A stretch of DNA of 35,631 bases from Actinomycetes bacterium (lineage in GTDB: Bacteria > Actinomycetota > Acidimicrobiia > Acidimicrobiales > JAKAOS01). Position 1 is the stretch's first letter. Each line of letters starts with the position of its first letter. A program made the position numbers and the translations under genes. Below, in pieces: positions 23,221-29,999 of the stretch. The stretch spans positions 1 through 35,631 of the forward strand of contig JAKAOS010000008.1 of the NCBI GenBank assembly GCA_021823165.1. The letters are read 5' to 3'. The notes beneath the pieces are model-generated. The model had not been told where the DNA came from. It worked only from the letters and a program-made list of their open reading frames with translations, and did not search any database.

Positions 23221-23610
23221 TCAGGCGCGGTCAAGCACGAGATCCGTGTGACGAGCGAGCACGTCGAAGTCGGCATCGGCATGGAGAAGCGGGAGGCGCG
23301 CTCGGATGGCGTGGGCGGCGATGAGGCAGTTGATCAGCTTGCGGACGGTCTCACCGCGGCGTCGGCAGGCCCGGTAGAGCATGGCGGCGGCCTCGTAGTC
23401 GGTCGGTAGCGTCTCGAGGATCGTGGCGCGTGCGAGCAGGCCGCGCAGGGCCTGCAGGTGATGTGCGTCGCGAGCGCCAGCGAGGAGCTCCATGCGAACC
23501 GGCTGGCAGCTCGCGATCTCCTCGGCGAGTAGCTCGTCGACTCGCCCACACGTGGCGCTGCCGGTGTCGCGGAGGAACTCGATCCATGCCGAGGTGTCGA
23601 CGAGAATCAT
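23221..23610 (-). CDS. vapC: VapC-type PIN-domain toxin (one catalytic position Asn)
   Basis: A 129-residue PIN-domain protein, the usual VapC length. VapC toxins are Mg-dependent ribonucleases. Conserved positions are Asp5 (VDTSAWIE), Glu41 (VRMELLAGA) and the final HADADFD, with Asp112 and Asp114. The third acidic ligand, normally Asp in the (V/I)DCLIAA motif, is Asn94 here (KLINCLIAA), so activity may be reduced or changed. The start overlaps the vapB stop by ATGA, as in typical vapBC operons, and the antitoxin gene comes first. It lies at the left end of a block that looks acquired. Confidence 0.9.
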   Translation of the reverse strand: MILVDTSAWIEFLRDTGSATCGRVDELLAEEIASCQPVRMELLAGARDAHHLQALRGLLARATILETLPTDYEAAAMLYRACRRRGETVRKLINCLIAAHAIRARLPLLHADADFDVLARHTDLVLDRA

Positions 23611-23810
23611 CCTGCTCGGCTGGCGCGCAGCGCGTCGAGGTCACCCTCCCACCCCGATCCGCGCAGGCCGCGTGCCTGGTCGAGGTCTAGAGCTTCGGAA
23701 GCTACGGTCCGCAAAGCGAAGTTGACCGCGTCTCGCTTGCTGGCGAGGTGATAACGACGCATCACCGTGTCGCATGCCACGTCGTCGATGTCGATGTTGG
23801 TGCGTGCCAT
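23607..23810 (-). CDS. vapB: VapB-type antitoxin (ribbon-helix-helix)
   Basis: A 67-residue protein with the N-terminal pattern of ribbon-helix-helix antitoxins (MARTNIDIDDVACDTVMRRY), followed by KRDAVNFALR in the second helix and a C-terminal GWEGDLDALRASR tail that would neutralise the toxin. It binds VapC and the operon's own promoter. Its stop overlaps the vapC start by 4 nt, ensuring coupled translation. The open frame extends upstream to 24050, but ATG 23810 is where the family begins. Confidence 0.88.
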   Translation of the reverse strand: MARTNIDIDDVACDTVMRRYHLASKRDAVNFALRTVASEALDLDQARGLRGSGWEGDLDALRASRAG

Positions 23811-23942
23811 ACACCAATGATTCACATCCAAGCCGGGCGAGGGTATCGGCTGATCGCCTCGGGCCACGACCCGCAGCCCGCCGGTGGCGGGGCGCTGCGC
23901 CGGTTGCTGGACCCGCCCCGTCCGCCAGCTACGTCGGCCCGC

Positions 23943-24131
23943 AACGAAAACCAGGCAATAGACGTCATCCTCTACACCTATCCCGGTGAAACCGTTCCAC
24001 ATCACGTCGTGATCTACCTCGGCAGCGATACCATCCTCGAGGCACCACAAACCGGCGAGAACGTCCGCTACGGCACCCTGTCGGAGTTCCCCGGCCAGAC
24101 CGCCAGGGTCCGCCGCATCACCCAGCCATGA
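23943..24131 (+). pseudogene. C-terminal fragment of an NlpC/P60 peptidase gene
   Basis: About 60 residues match the end of an NlpC/P60 cell-wall peptidase: ILYTYPGETVPHHVVIYLG carries the conserved catalytic His region, then ILEAPQTGENVRY and the final strand. The upstream part with the catalytic Cys (normally YDCSG) is absent, and the frame runs upstream into unrelated sequence over vapB. It is therefore a remnant, probably left by rearrangement, and is not expected to make an active enzyme. Confidence 0.7.
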
Positions 24132-24138
24132 GCGTGAA

Positions 24139-24540
24139 CTAGCCGATGGGAGGCGTGCTCTGGCTACGGCGGTATTCGGTGGGTGAGACGCCGCAGGCGG
24201 CCTGGAAGCATTGGCTGGCGTGAAACTGGTTTTTCCTGCCGACCGTGCGGGCGGCCTCGGTGATCGGCAGATCGGTGGAGACCAGCAGGCGCGCCATCCG
24301 CTGGAGGCGCATATTGCGCAGGTGGGCCATCTGGCTCATGCCAGTCGCGGCCTCAAAGGAGCGAACAAGCTGAGAGCGCGACAGATGGACCTTTTCGGCC
24401 ATGGAGTTGAGGGTCCACGGGTCAGCTATTTGTTGTCGCAGCAGCTCGACGGCAGCGACAACGTGGCCTCGACCGCCGCTGCTGACGGCGAGTGCGGTGT
24501 CGCCGTATAGCGCTGGGTTGTTTGGTCGCTGCGTAGTCAT
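24139..24540 (-). CDS. AraC-type DNA-binding domain protein (no N-terminal sensor domain)
   Basis: A 133-residue protein consisting of the AraC/XylS double helix-turn-helix domain only: WTLNSMAEKVHLSRSQLVRSFEAATGMSQMAHLRNMRLQRMARLL, then TEAARTVGRKNQFHASQCFQAACGVSPTEYRR. The usual ligand-binding N-terminal domain is missing. The second helix-turn-helix has Gly-Arg-Lys-Asn-Gln-Phe-His where Gly-Phe-x-Asp/Ser-x-Ser-His is common. ATG 24540 overlaps the MFS stop (ATGA), so the two genes form one operon. It may control the exporter cluster together with the MarR protein. Confidence 0.85.
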   Translation of the reverse strand: MTTQRPNNPALYGDTALAVSSGGRGHVVAAVELLRQQIADPWTLNSMAEKVHLSRSQLVRSFEAATGMSQMAHLRNMRLQRMARLLVSTDLPITEAARTVGRKNQFHASQCFQAACGVSPTEYRRSQSTPPIG

Positions 24541-26030
24541 GGCTGGGCCACGCTGGCGGGAGGGGGAGCGGGGGTGTCGCTGGAACGGACCATCGTGAAG
24601 ACGACGAGCGCCGCGAGGATGAGGATGCCCACGGCCCAGCGTGCGCCGATGGCATAGCCGTGTACGGTCGCGGCGGTGGCCGGGCCGGTCGCGTGGTGGG
24701 TGCGCAGCCAGCCGGCGGTGGCGGTGGCCGCGATCGTGTTGAGCAGAGCGGCTCCCATCGCGCCGCCGAGCTGTTGGGAGGCGTTGATCAGCCCGGATGC
24801 GACGCCGGTGTCGCGGTCCTGAACTTGGTAGGTCGCCAGGTGCATGGCGGAGGGAAAGGCGATGCCGAGCCCGAGGCCGAAGATGCCTGCGGCGGGCAGG
24901 ATCACGCTCCAGTAGGACGAGTTGGGGTGCAGGAAGGTCAGGAAGACCATGCCGGCGGCGGCGATCAGGCAGCCGGTGCCCATCAGCCATCGGTGCGGGA
25001 TGTGGGTTAGGCGTCCGGCGATGAGCGACGCGCCGGTGAGCATCCCGACGACGAGCGGCAGGAACGCGATCCCGGTCTTGAGCGCCGCGTAGTCGTTGAC
25101 GGTTTGCAGGTCGTAGGTCAGGAACAACAGCAGCCCGAACATCGTCATGATCGACAGTCCCTGGGAGAGGTAGACTCCGGCGCGGGTCCGGTTGGTGATC
25201 AGCCGCAGCGGCAACAACGGCTCAGCGGTCCGTCTCTCGACCTGAACGAACACCACCGTGAGCACTACCGCGGCGGCCAACAGTGCTGGGGTGGCCGGGG
25301 CGGTCCATCCGGCGGTCTCAGCGTGACTGAGCCCAAGGATCAGCGCCATCAGCGCGGCGCTGATGACCACCGAGCCGGGCACGTCCAAGCGCCGCCGTGA
25401 CCCAGGCGCGGTTTCGGTGCCGGTCACGCAGAGGGCAGCTCCGGCGGCGACGGCGAGTGCGATCGGGGCGTTGACCAGCAGCGACCAGCGCCAACTGACG
25501 TACTCGGTCAGCGCCCCACCGGCGAGCAGGCCGACCGCAGCGCCGCTGCCAGCGATCGCACTGAACACCCCGAGTGCCCTGGCGCGTTCGTTCCCGTCCG
25601 GGAACGTCATCGTGATGAGCGACAGGGCGGCGGGTGCCATCAGCGCCGCGCACGTTCCCTGCAATGCCCGCGCCGTGATCAGCATCGCGGTATCGGCGGC
25701 GACGCCACCGAGGATCGAGGCCGCAGCGAACCCGACCACACCGGCCAGGAACACACGTTTTCGGCCAGCGAGGTCTGCGATCCGTCCGCCAAGCAACATC
25801 AGCCCGCCGAAAGCGAGTAGGTACGCGGTCAGCACCCATTGACGATTCGCAGCAGAAATCCCGAGGTCACGCTGGGCCGAGGGCAGGGCGATGTTCACGA
25901 TCGTGGAGTCCACCGAGATCATCAACTGCGACACCGAGATCACCACCAGCGCCCACCACCGCCGCGACGTCGATACCGCGGACCCAGGCGCAGGCGAGGC
26001 CACCGCGATCGCCGCGGGCTCAGCGCCCAC
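24537..26030 (-). CDS. MFS multidrug exporter, DHA2 (EmrB/QacA) family
   Basis: A 497-residue transporter with 14 predicted membrane segments, as in the drug:H+ antiporter-2 family. Motif A reads GGRIADLAGRKRVFLAG, and the proline/glycine-rich motif C region is around FSAIAGSGAAVGLLAGGALTEYVSWRW, both typical. The family exports hydrophobic drugs and dyes across the inner membrane. I choose GTG 26030, which overlaps the end of the reductase gene by 11 nt; the open frame reaches 26165 but only with Arg/Pro-rich shadow sequence. It belongs to the operon reductase-MFS-AraC, whose divergent MarR regulator is encoded upstream. The likely role is resistance to an electrophile, quinone or antibiotic; this is inference. 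Confidence 0.93.
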   Translation of the reverse strand: MGAEPAAIAVASPAPGSAVSTSRRWWALVVISVSQLMISVDSTIVNIALPSAQRDLGISAANRQWVLTAYLLAFGGLMLLGGRIADLAGRKRVFLAGVVGFAAASILGGVAADTAMLITARALQGTCAALMAPAALSLITMTFPDGNERARALGVFSAIAGSGAAVGLLAGGALTEYVSWRWSLLVNAPIALAVAAGAALCVTGTETAPGSRRRLDVPGSVVISAALMALILGLSHAETAGWTAPATPALLAAAVVLTVVFVQVERRTAEPLLPLRLITNRTRAGVYLSQGLSIMTMFGLLLFLTYDLQTVNDYAALKTGIAFLPLVVGMLTGASLIAGRLTHIPHRWLMGTGCLIAAAGMVFLTFLHPNSSYWSVILPAAGIFGLGLGIAFPSAMHLATYQVQDRDTGVASGLINASQQLGGAMGAALLNTIAATATAGWLRTHHATGPATAATVHGYAIGARWAVGILILAALVVFTMVRSSDTPAPPPASVAQP

Positions 26031-26727
26031 GACGCTCGCCCCCCGTGGTGGCCGCCGTCCCGGCTGGCCCTGTCTGTTGATCCGCGGCCGCGAATCTCTC
26101 CAGCGGACGCGCCGGGGACGGTCGGCAGGCGCGCAGGGCACGGGACCAGGTGACCAACTCGTCAAACAATCGCTCCAACACGGCCTGCTGATGGCCGCTG
26201 GGGGTGAACGTGCCGGGCTCGGTGATGTCGGCGATCTCGAAGTCGCTGCCCAGGCTGAGCGTCACGTGGCTGCGCACGCAGGCGACCTTGATCTCGGCCA
26301 ACACCAGCCGTAGATGCTCCCCCGCTCGGATGCCGCCAGAGGTTCCGTAGGTGACCAGCCCGGCGGCCTTGTCGTGCCACTCGCGGTAGAGGAAGTCGAT
26401 CGCGTTCTTGAGCGCCGCCGGGACCGAGTGGTTGTACTCGGGGGTCACAAACACGTACCCGTCGAACCGCTCGATGGTCTGCGACCACGCACGCGTGTGC
26501 GGATGCCGATAGTCGCCGATCGCCGCGGGCACCGGCTCGTCCAGCATCGGCAACCCGAACGCGGCGATATCGACCAGCTCGAACACCGCATCGCTGCGCC
26601 CATCCCCGGCCCGCTCGACCCATGCCGCGACCATCTCGGCCCGTCGCCCCGGCCGGGTGCTGCCGACCACGATTGCGATTCTGACTATGGACGCCGCATG
26701 GTTACTGTTGGTGATTCCAACACTCAT
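26020..26727 (-). CDS. NADPH-dependent FMN reductase family protein (quinone/azo reductase-like)
   Basis: The 235-residue protein has the flavodoxin-like fold: IAIVVGSTRPGR for FMN phosphate binding near the N-terminus and TPEYNHSVPAALKNAIDFLYREW, the hallmark of the NADPH:FMN reductase (SsuE/ChrR-like) family, plus LVTYGTSGG for flavin ring contact. The C-terminal 40 residues (from RACRPSP) are low-complexity Arg/Pro/Gly and probably a run-on. Such enzymes reduce quinones, azo compounds or metals. ATG 26727 is right after a TATGCT -10 box with 7 nt between, so it is likely leaderless. One operator palindrome covers codons 2-8 of the gene, indicating tight repression. Confidence 0.9.
   Translation of the reverse strand: MSVGITNSNHAASIVRIAIVVGSTRPGRRAEMVAAWVERAGDGRSDAVFELVDIAAFGLPMLDEPVPAAIGDYRHPHTRAWSQTIERFDGYVFVTPEYNHSVPAALKNAIDFLYREWHDKAAGLVTYGTSGGIRAGEHLRLVLAEIKVACVRSHVTLSLGSDFEIADITEPGTFTPSGHQQAVLERLFDELVTWSRALRACRPSPARPLERFAAADQQTGPAGTAATTGGERRGR
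26704..26724. promoter_or_regulatory. operator copy 2 (MarR-type palindrome inside the reductase gene)
   Basis: On the minus strand AGTGTTGG-N5-CCAACAGT, one base off a perfect 8-bp inverted repeat; it lies within codons 2-8 of the reductase gene. It nearly repeats the site at 26745-26765, with 41 bp between the two starts, so both would face the same side of the helix. Confidence 0.65.
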
Positions 26728-26734
26728 GGATCGC

Positions 26735-26740
26735 AGCATA
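26735..26740 (-). promoter_or_regulatory. -10 box (TATGCT) of the reductase-MFS-AraC operon
   Basis: TATGCT on the minus strand ends 7 nt before ATG 26727, implying a leaderless mRNA. A -35 candidate (TTGGTC, 15 bp upstream) overlaps operator copy 1, so binding there would block this promoter. Confidence 0.45.
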
Positions 26741-26744
26741 GCGA

Positions 26745-26765
26745 AGTGTTGGCACGACCAACACT
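26745..26765. promoter_or_regulatory. operator copy 1 (MarR-type palindrome)
   Basis: AGTGTTGG-CACGA-CCAACACT is a perfect 8-bp inverted repeat with a 5-nt centre, between the divergent marR and reductase genes. It overlaps the -35 of marR and the -35 region of the reductase operon, a classic repressor position. Confidence 0.7.
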
Positions 26766-26776
26766 GCTGGTAGAGT
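26749..26776 (+). promoter_or_regulatory. marR promoter
   Basis: TTGGCA (-35, 26749-26754), 16 bp, then TAGAGT (-10, 26771-26776), ending 7 nt before GTG 26784, so a leaderless mRNA is likely. The -35 lies within operator copy 1, suggesting autorepression. Confidence 0.55.
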
Positions 26777-26783
26777 TGAGGCC

Positions 26784-27263
26784 GTGAAGGCCGAAGACCA
26801 TCAGGGCGAAATCGCGCCACCGGAGCGGCTCTGGCAATCACCGACCTGGCTCGTCGGCCAGCTCTCCGGCGACGCGCATCGCCTCATCGTTGATGCGATC
26901 ACCGCCGTTGCCCGCACGGACTACGCCGTGCTCGCCGGCCTGGAGGAGTTCGGACCGCTCAGCCAAGCCGCCCTTGGCCGCCGGCTCGGGATCGACCGCA
27001 GTGACATCTCCGTCGTGCTAGACCGCCTCCAAGCCGACCGTCACGTCACCCGCTCACCCGACCCCGCCCACCGCAGCCGCAAGCTCGTCCAGATCACCCC
27101 GACAGGACGACGACGGCTCGAGCGCCTCGATACCAACGTGAAAAAAGCCCAGCATACCCTTCTCAAGCCACTGACCCCAGACCAAGCCACCGAACTGACC
27201 AGCCTGCTGCAACGCCTCGTCCAGCACCACCGCGGCTACCAACACCCACCAGCCGCATCCTGA
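26784..27263 (+). CDS. MarR family transcriptional regulator
   Basis: A 159-residue MarR-type regulator: dimerising N-terminal helices, then the winged helix with FGPLSQAALGRRLGIDRSDISVVLDRLQADRHVTR and the wing PDPAHRSRKLVQITPTGRRRLER, then a C-terminal dimerisation helix. MarR proteins release DNA on binding phenolics, quinones or on Cys oxidation; no Cys is seen in the DNA-binding core, so ligand binding is more likely than thiol oxidation. It is divergent from the reductase-MFS-AraC operon, and the 56-bp gap with two matched palindromes makes it the obvious repressor of both. The start GTG 26784 is supported by the promoter spacing. Confidence 0.93.
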   Translation: MKAEDHQGEIAPPERLWQSPTWLVGQLSGDAHRLIVDAITAVARTDYAVLAGLEEFGPLSQAALGRRLGIDRSDISVVLDRLQADRHVTRSPDPAHRSRKLVQITPTGRRRLERLDTNVKKAQHTLLKPLTPDQATELTSLLQRLVQHHRGYQHPPAAS

Positions 27264-27303
27264 CGCCACCGATCTTCTCGTCGGCAACGCGCATAGCCCG
27301 CAG

Positions 27304-27648
27304 ACCGAGAACCACAAATCCAACCCCGGCGTCCGCCTCGAGGAGCTGGACAGCACCTAGGAGCAAGCCCGCACCCACCTCCAGGCGTGCCTGGCGCTGG
27401 CCGGAGACTGCCAGACCGTCTACGCCTGCGGCTCAGACACGACCCGCCGGATGGCCAACCAGGCGTTCTTCACCCGCATCTACCTCGACGCCGACGACAC
27501 GATCCGCACCGAGCCCACCCGATCCTTCGGGCTGCTGCTCGACGCCGACACCCAGCAACAAGCCCTCACCTGGGCCGACCAGCGCCAGAACGCGAGCAAG
27601 CGTCGCACCCGAACCCTCATGCACGATGTCGAGGGTTCCAGTAAGACG
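27304..27648 (+). pseudogene. C-terminal remnant of a large serine recombinase
   Basis: In one frame the DNA reads LEELDST, a stop (TAG at 27358), EQARTHLQACLALAGDCQTV, then RRMANQAFFTRIYLDADD and RTEPTRSFGLLLD, which match the C-terminal part of large serine recombinases (integrases) of actinobacterial phages and elements. The catalytic N-terminal domain and the zinc domain are absent, and the frame carries the internal stop, so the gene is dead. It ends directly against the 3' end of the tRNA-Val gene, where an integrase would be expected. It points to a past integration event. Confidence 0.72.
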
Positions 27649-27655
27649 CGTGGAG

Positions 27656-27729
27656 TGGGCGCTGCCGGACTCGAACCGACGACCTGCTGGTTGTAAGCCA
27701 GCTGCTCTAGCCAACTGAGCTAAGCGCCC
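27656..27729 (-). tRNA. tRNA-Val (anticodon UAC)
   Basis: The minus strand folds as a complete 74-nt tRNA: acceptor arms GGGCGCT/AGCGCCC, D arm GCTC...GAGC with AGTTGGCTA loop, anticodon stem GCTGG/CCAGC around loop CTTACAA, so the anticodon is TAC (Val, codon GUA), variable loop AGGTC, and T arm GTCGG/CCGGC with TTCGAGT. The discriminator base is A and CCA is not encoded. The upstream frame of the recombinase remnant runs into it, as at an integration site. Confidence 0.95.
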
Positions 27730-27791
27730 GCGGCCTTCCACGCTAGTGCGAGCGGCGACTCATGCATCTGGGGAATGGGAGGATTACCCAG

Positions 27792-28904
27792 ATGGCAGCT
27801 CATTTGATGATCGGCCTCATGCGCATGGCCAATCAGAGGGAGCATTCCTCCTCGCCCCATACCGTCGTAAAGGTGGGTGATGAGCCGGAGGCCGGAACAA
27901 GCGGTGGTGTGGTGGACCAGGCCTGGATGCAGGCTGCAATAGAGGCCGCCTGGGCTGCACGCAGGCGCTCCTCCCCGAATCCCTGGGTAGGTGCAGTGGT
28001 GGTGCCCGCCGGCCCGCTGCGAAATGGGCAGACCCCCTTCTTTGTGGGAGCCACCCAGGAGCCGGGCGGCGACCACGCAGAAGTTGTGGCGCTCAGGGAG
28101 GCTGGCTCCGCTGCATCGGGGTCCACGCTGTATGTGACGCTTGAGCCGTGCGACCACCGGGGCCGCACGGGTCCATGCACCGAGGCCATTATCGCCGCCG
28201 GCGTATCCAGGGTCGTGGTGGGCATAGTCGATCCAGATCGGGCGGTTTGCGGCAGGGGGGTGGCGCGACTCAAAGAGGCGGGCATCGAGGTAGAGGTTGG
28301 GAGTTGCGCGGGAGAGGTTGAAAAACAGTTGGCTCCCTATATCACCCACAGGACCAAGGCTCGGCCCTGGGTGGTGTTGAAACTGGCTGCCACCATGGAT
28401 GGGCGGATAGCGGCTCCCGACGGCAGCTCGAAGTGGATCACGGGTCCCCAGGCGCGACGGGATGTCCATGAACTACGGGCGGACAGCGACGCCGTGCTGG
28501 TCGGTGCGGCCACGGTGCGGGCCGATGACCCCGAGCTGACGGTGCGTGACATCACATCCCCCCGCCAGCCTCTGCGTGTGGTGCTGGGTAACGTGGAAGG
28601 TTCGGCCAAAGTCCTTCCTGCGCTTTGTTTGAACGGCGAGATCCCCGAGATCCTGGGAGACCTTGCACGTCGTGGGGTGCTGCAGCTGTTGGTGGAGGGA
28701 GGGGCGCAGGTGGCCCACGACTTCCACGTTTCGGGACTGGTGGACCGCTATGCCCTCTACATGGCTCCGGTGCTGTTGGGGGGTGCCGACGGTTTGGGGA
28801 TGTTTGCATCCCAGGGCGCAGGGACTTTGAGCGATGCCTGGCGCGGCCACATAGTTGGTGCCCGGCGTCTTGGTGAGGACCTGAGGGTGGACCTGGAGCC
28901 CTGA
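27792..28904 (+). CDS. ribD: riboflavin biosynthesis deaminase/reductase RibD
   Basis: RibD performs the second and third steps of riboflavin synthesis. The N-terminal deaminase domain holds the zinc ligands (GDHAEVVAL and PCDHRGRTGPC, with active Glu in HAE) and the C-terminal reductase domain has KLAATMDGRIA, GSSKWITGPQARRDVHELRA and LLVEGG. The stretch between the reductase strands (PLRVVLGN... to EIPEILGDLARRG) is shorter than in E. coli RibD, like mycobacterial RibG. With start 27792 the protein has 370 residues; GGGAGG lies 9 nt upstream. ATG 27762 is an in-frame alternative, and the real conserved part starts near residue 40. The gene opens the cluster next to tRNA-Val, and the two crcB genes follow. 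No FMN riboswitch is seen upstream. Confidence 0.94.
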   Translation: MAAHLMIGLMRMANQREHSSSPHTVVKVGDEPEAGTSGGVVDQAWMQAAIEAAWAARRRSSPNPWVGAVVVPAGPLRNGQTPFFVGATQEPGGDHAEVVALREAGSAASGSTLYVTLEPCDHRGRTGPCTEAIIAAGVSRVVVGIVDPDRAVCGRGVARLKEAGIEVEVGSCAGEVEKQLAPYITHRTKARPWVVLKLAATMDGRIAAPDGSSKWITGPQARRDVHELRADSDAVLVGAATVRADDPELTVRDITSPRQPLRVVLGNVEGSAKVLPALCLNGEIPEILGDLARRGVLQLLVEGGAQVAHDFHVSGLVDRYALYMAPVLLGGADGLGMFASQGAGTLSDAWRGHIVGARRLGEDLRVDLEP

Positions 28905-29077
28905 GTGGGTGTCCCAGGCCGGGATCCAGGCACCCAGAAGGTCCCGAGTGCCCGGTGCGGTTTGGGCGATGGCACCCGTTCTGGGCGCAGGCGAGCTATC
29001 TTCGGGTGCTGGATAACTGCCACTGCGCCCAGCGGCCCAATAGGGAACTGCGGTGCCATGCCAGGGAGGCCTTTCGC
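28905..29077 (+). other. 173-nt untranslated region before crcB with potential RNA structure
   Basis: This leader precedes two fluoride channel genes. It contains a 9-bp perfect stem (TGGGCGCAG with CTGCGCCCA), and GGGCG-AUGGCACC-CGUUC resembles the first hairpin of fluoride riboswitches; GCACC could pair with GGTGC later. The conserved CUGAUG element of crcB-motif RNAs is not found, so I do not call it a riboswitch. A TATCTT box at 28997-29002 might be a promoter. Confidence 0.35.
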
Positions 29078-29548
29078 TTGTCACAGGGGCGCCCATTGCA
29101 TCTTCGGCCGGCCGCGCTGGCCCAGGTGGCCGTGGGGGGCTTGTTCGGCGCGGCTGGCAGGGGGATTCTTGAAGAGGTAATTCCCTCTGTGGGCAGTTTT
29201 CCCGTGGCGACCTTCGTTGTCAATGTCACCGGAGCCTTCGTCCTGGGCCTGTTGCTCGAGTCTTTGGTCCGCTCTGGAGATGACTCCGGCCACAGGCGCT
29301 CTTTGCGGCTGGTTGTGGGGACCGGCTTTGTCGGGGCCTATACGACCTACAGCACCTTTGCCGTCGAGTCGGCCGTAGCCCTGGGCGGGAAGCACTGGCC
29401 CATGGGGGTTTTTTACGTGCTCGCATCTTTGGCTGCGGGGCTTTTCGCGGTGACGGTGGGCATCGTCTTGGCGGCGGGCAGGCACAAGGCCCTCGAACGC
29501 CGATCTCCGAAAAGCGGGGCGGCGAGGAACGAAGCCAAGACGGGATGA
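29078..29548 (+). CDS. crcB: fluoride ion channel CrcB/Fluc, first subunit
   Basis: A 156-residue membrane protein with four hydrophobic helices, the Fluc fold. It shows GGLFGAAGRG (family GxxxGAxxR), FVVNVTGAFVLG (conserved Asn-x-x-Gly) and GTGFVGAYTTYSTFAVE, where the canonical GGxTTFSTF has Ala and Tyr. Fluc proteins form dual-topology dimers that expel fluoride. TTG 29078 is chosen because GGAGG lies 8 nt upstream and no ATG is in frame near the conserved start; GTG 29006 is an alternative. The C-terminus is basic and longer than usual. Its stop overlaps the next crcB gene by ATGA, so the two subunits probably make a heterodimer. Confidence 0.9.
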   Translation: MSQGRPLHLRPAALAQVAVGGLFGAAGRGILEEVIPSVGSFPVATFVVNVTGAFVLGLLLESLVRSGDDSGHRRSLRLVVGTGFVGAYTTYSTFAVESAVALGGKHWPMGVFYVLASLAAGLFAVTVGIVLAAGRHKALERRSPKSGAARNEAKTG

Positions 29549-29919
29549 ACGTCCTTGCGATAGCGCTGATAGCCGCCGGGGGATCTGTGGGAGCCGTGGC
29601 CCGGTTCGTAGTGGATGGAACGGTGCGGGCAAGGCTGGCCACTAAGGCCCCGGTTGGGACGATGCTCATCAATGTCACCGGCTCGTTTCTCCTGGGCCTG
29701 CTCTACGGACTCGTTGTATCCGACGGCGCACCCTCTTTACTCATGGCTGCGGCGGGGACCGGCTTCTGCGGTGGCTACACGACTTTTTCGACGGCGAGTT
29801 TCGAGACGGTGAGGCTTGTCCAAAGAGGTGCCTATCGCACCGCACTTTCCAGCATGGCAATCACCCTGGGCGCAGCTTTGGTGGCAGCATGGCTGGGCAT
29901 TGCACTGGCCCGGGCATGA
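29545..29919 (+). CDS. crcB: fluoride ion channel CrcB/Fluc, second subunit
   Basis: A 124-residue protein of the same family, with IAAGGSVGAVARFVVDG, INVTGSFLLGLLYG and GTGFCGGYTTFSTASFE, all close to the Fluc consensus, including the Asn and the Phe-Ser-Thr box. Its ATG overlaps the preceding crcB stop, so stoichiometric production is expected. Two-gene crcB pairs are known to give antiparallel heterodimers. It lies inside the riboflavin cluster, which is unusual. The divergent stress-protein gene ends 80 bp downstream. Confidence 0.93.
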   Translation: MNVLAIALIAAGGSVGAVARFVVDGTVRARLATKAPVGTMLINVTGSFLLGLLYGLVVSDGAPSLLMAAAGTGFCGGYTTFSTASFETVRLVQRGAYRTALSSMAITLGAALVAAWLGIALARA

Positions 29920-29999
29920 GCCACCGGGCCAGGTTTTCCATTTCGGCTGAAAGCCCAGCACCTGTGCCAAGCCCATGTCCGTCGCATCGCGGGCGGCAC

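Noticed and set aside
22773-23282. Minus-strand ORF (169 codons) between the micro-protein and vapC
   Set aside because: It has no family features, it overlaps vapC in another frame, and no ribosome binding site is visible.
28991-29001. The 11-mer GGCGAGCTATC shared with 34330-34340 as a regulatory repeat
   Set aside because: Only the 11 bases match and the flanks differ; it may be two -10 regions, but two copies are too few to claim a motif.
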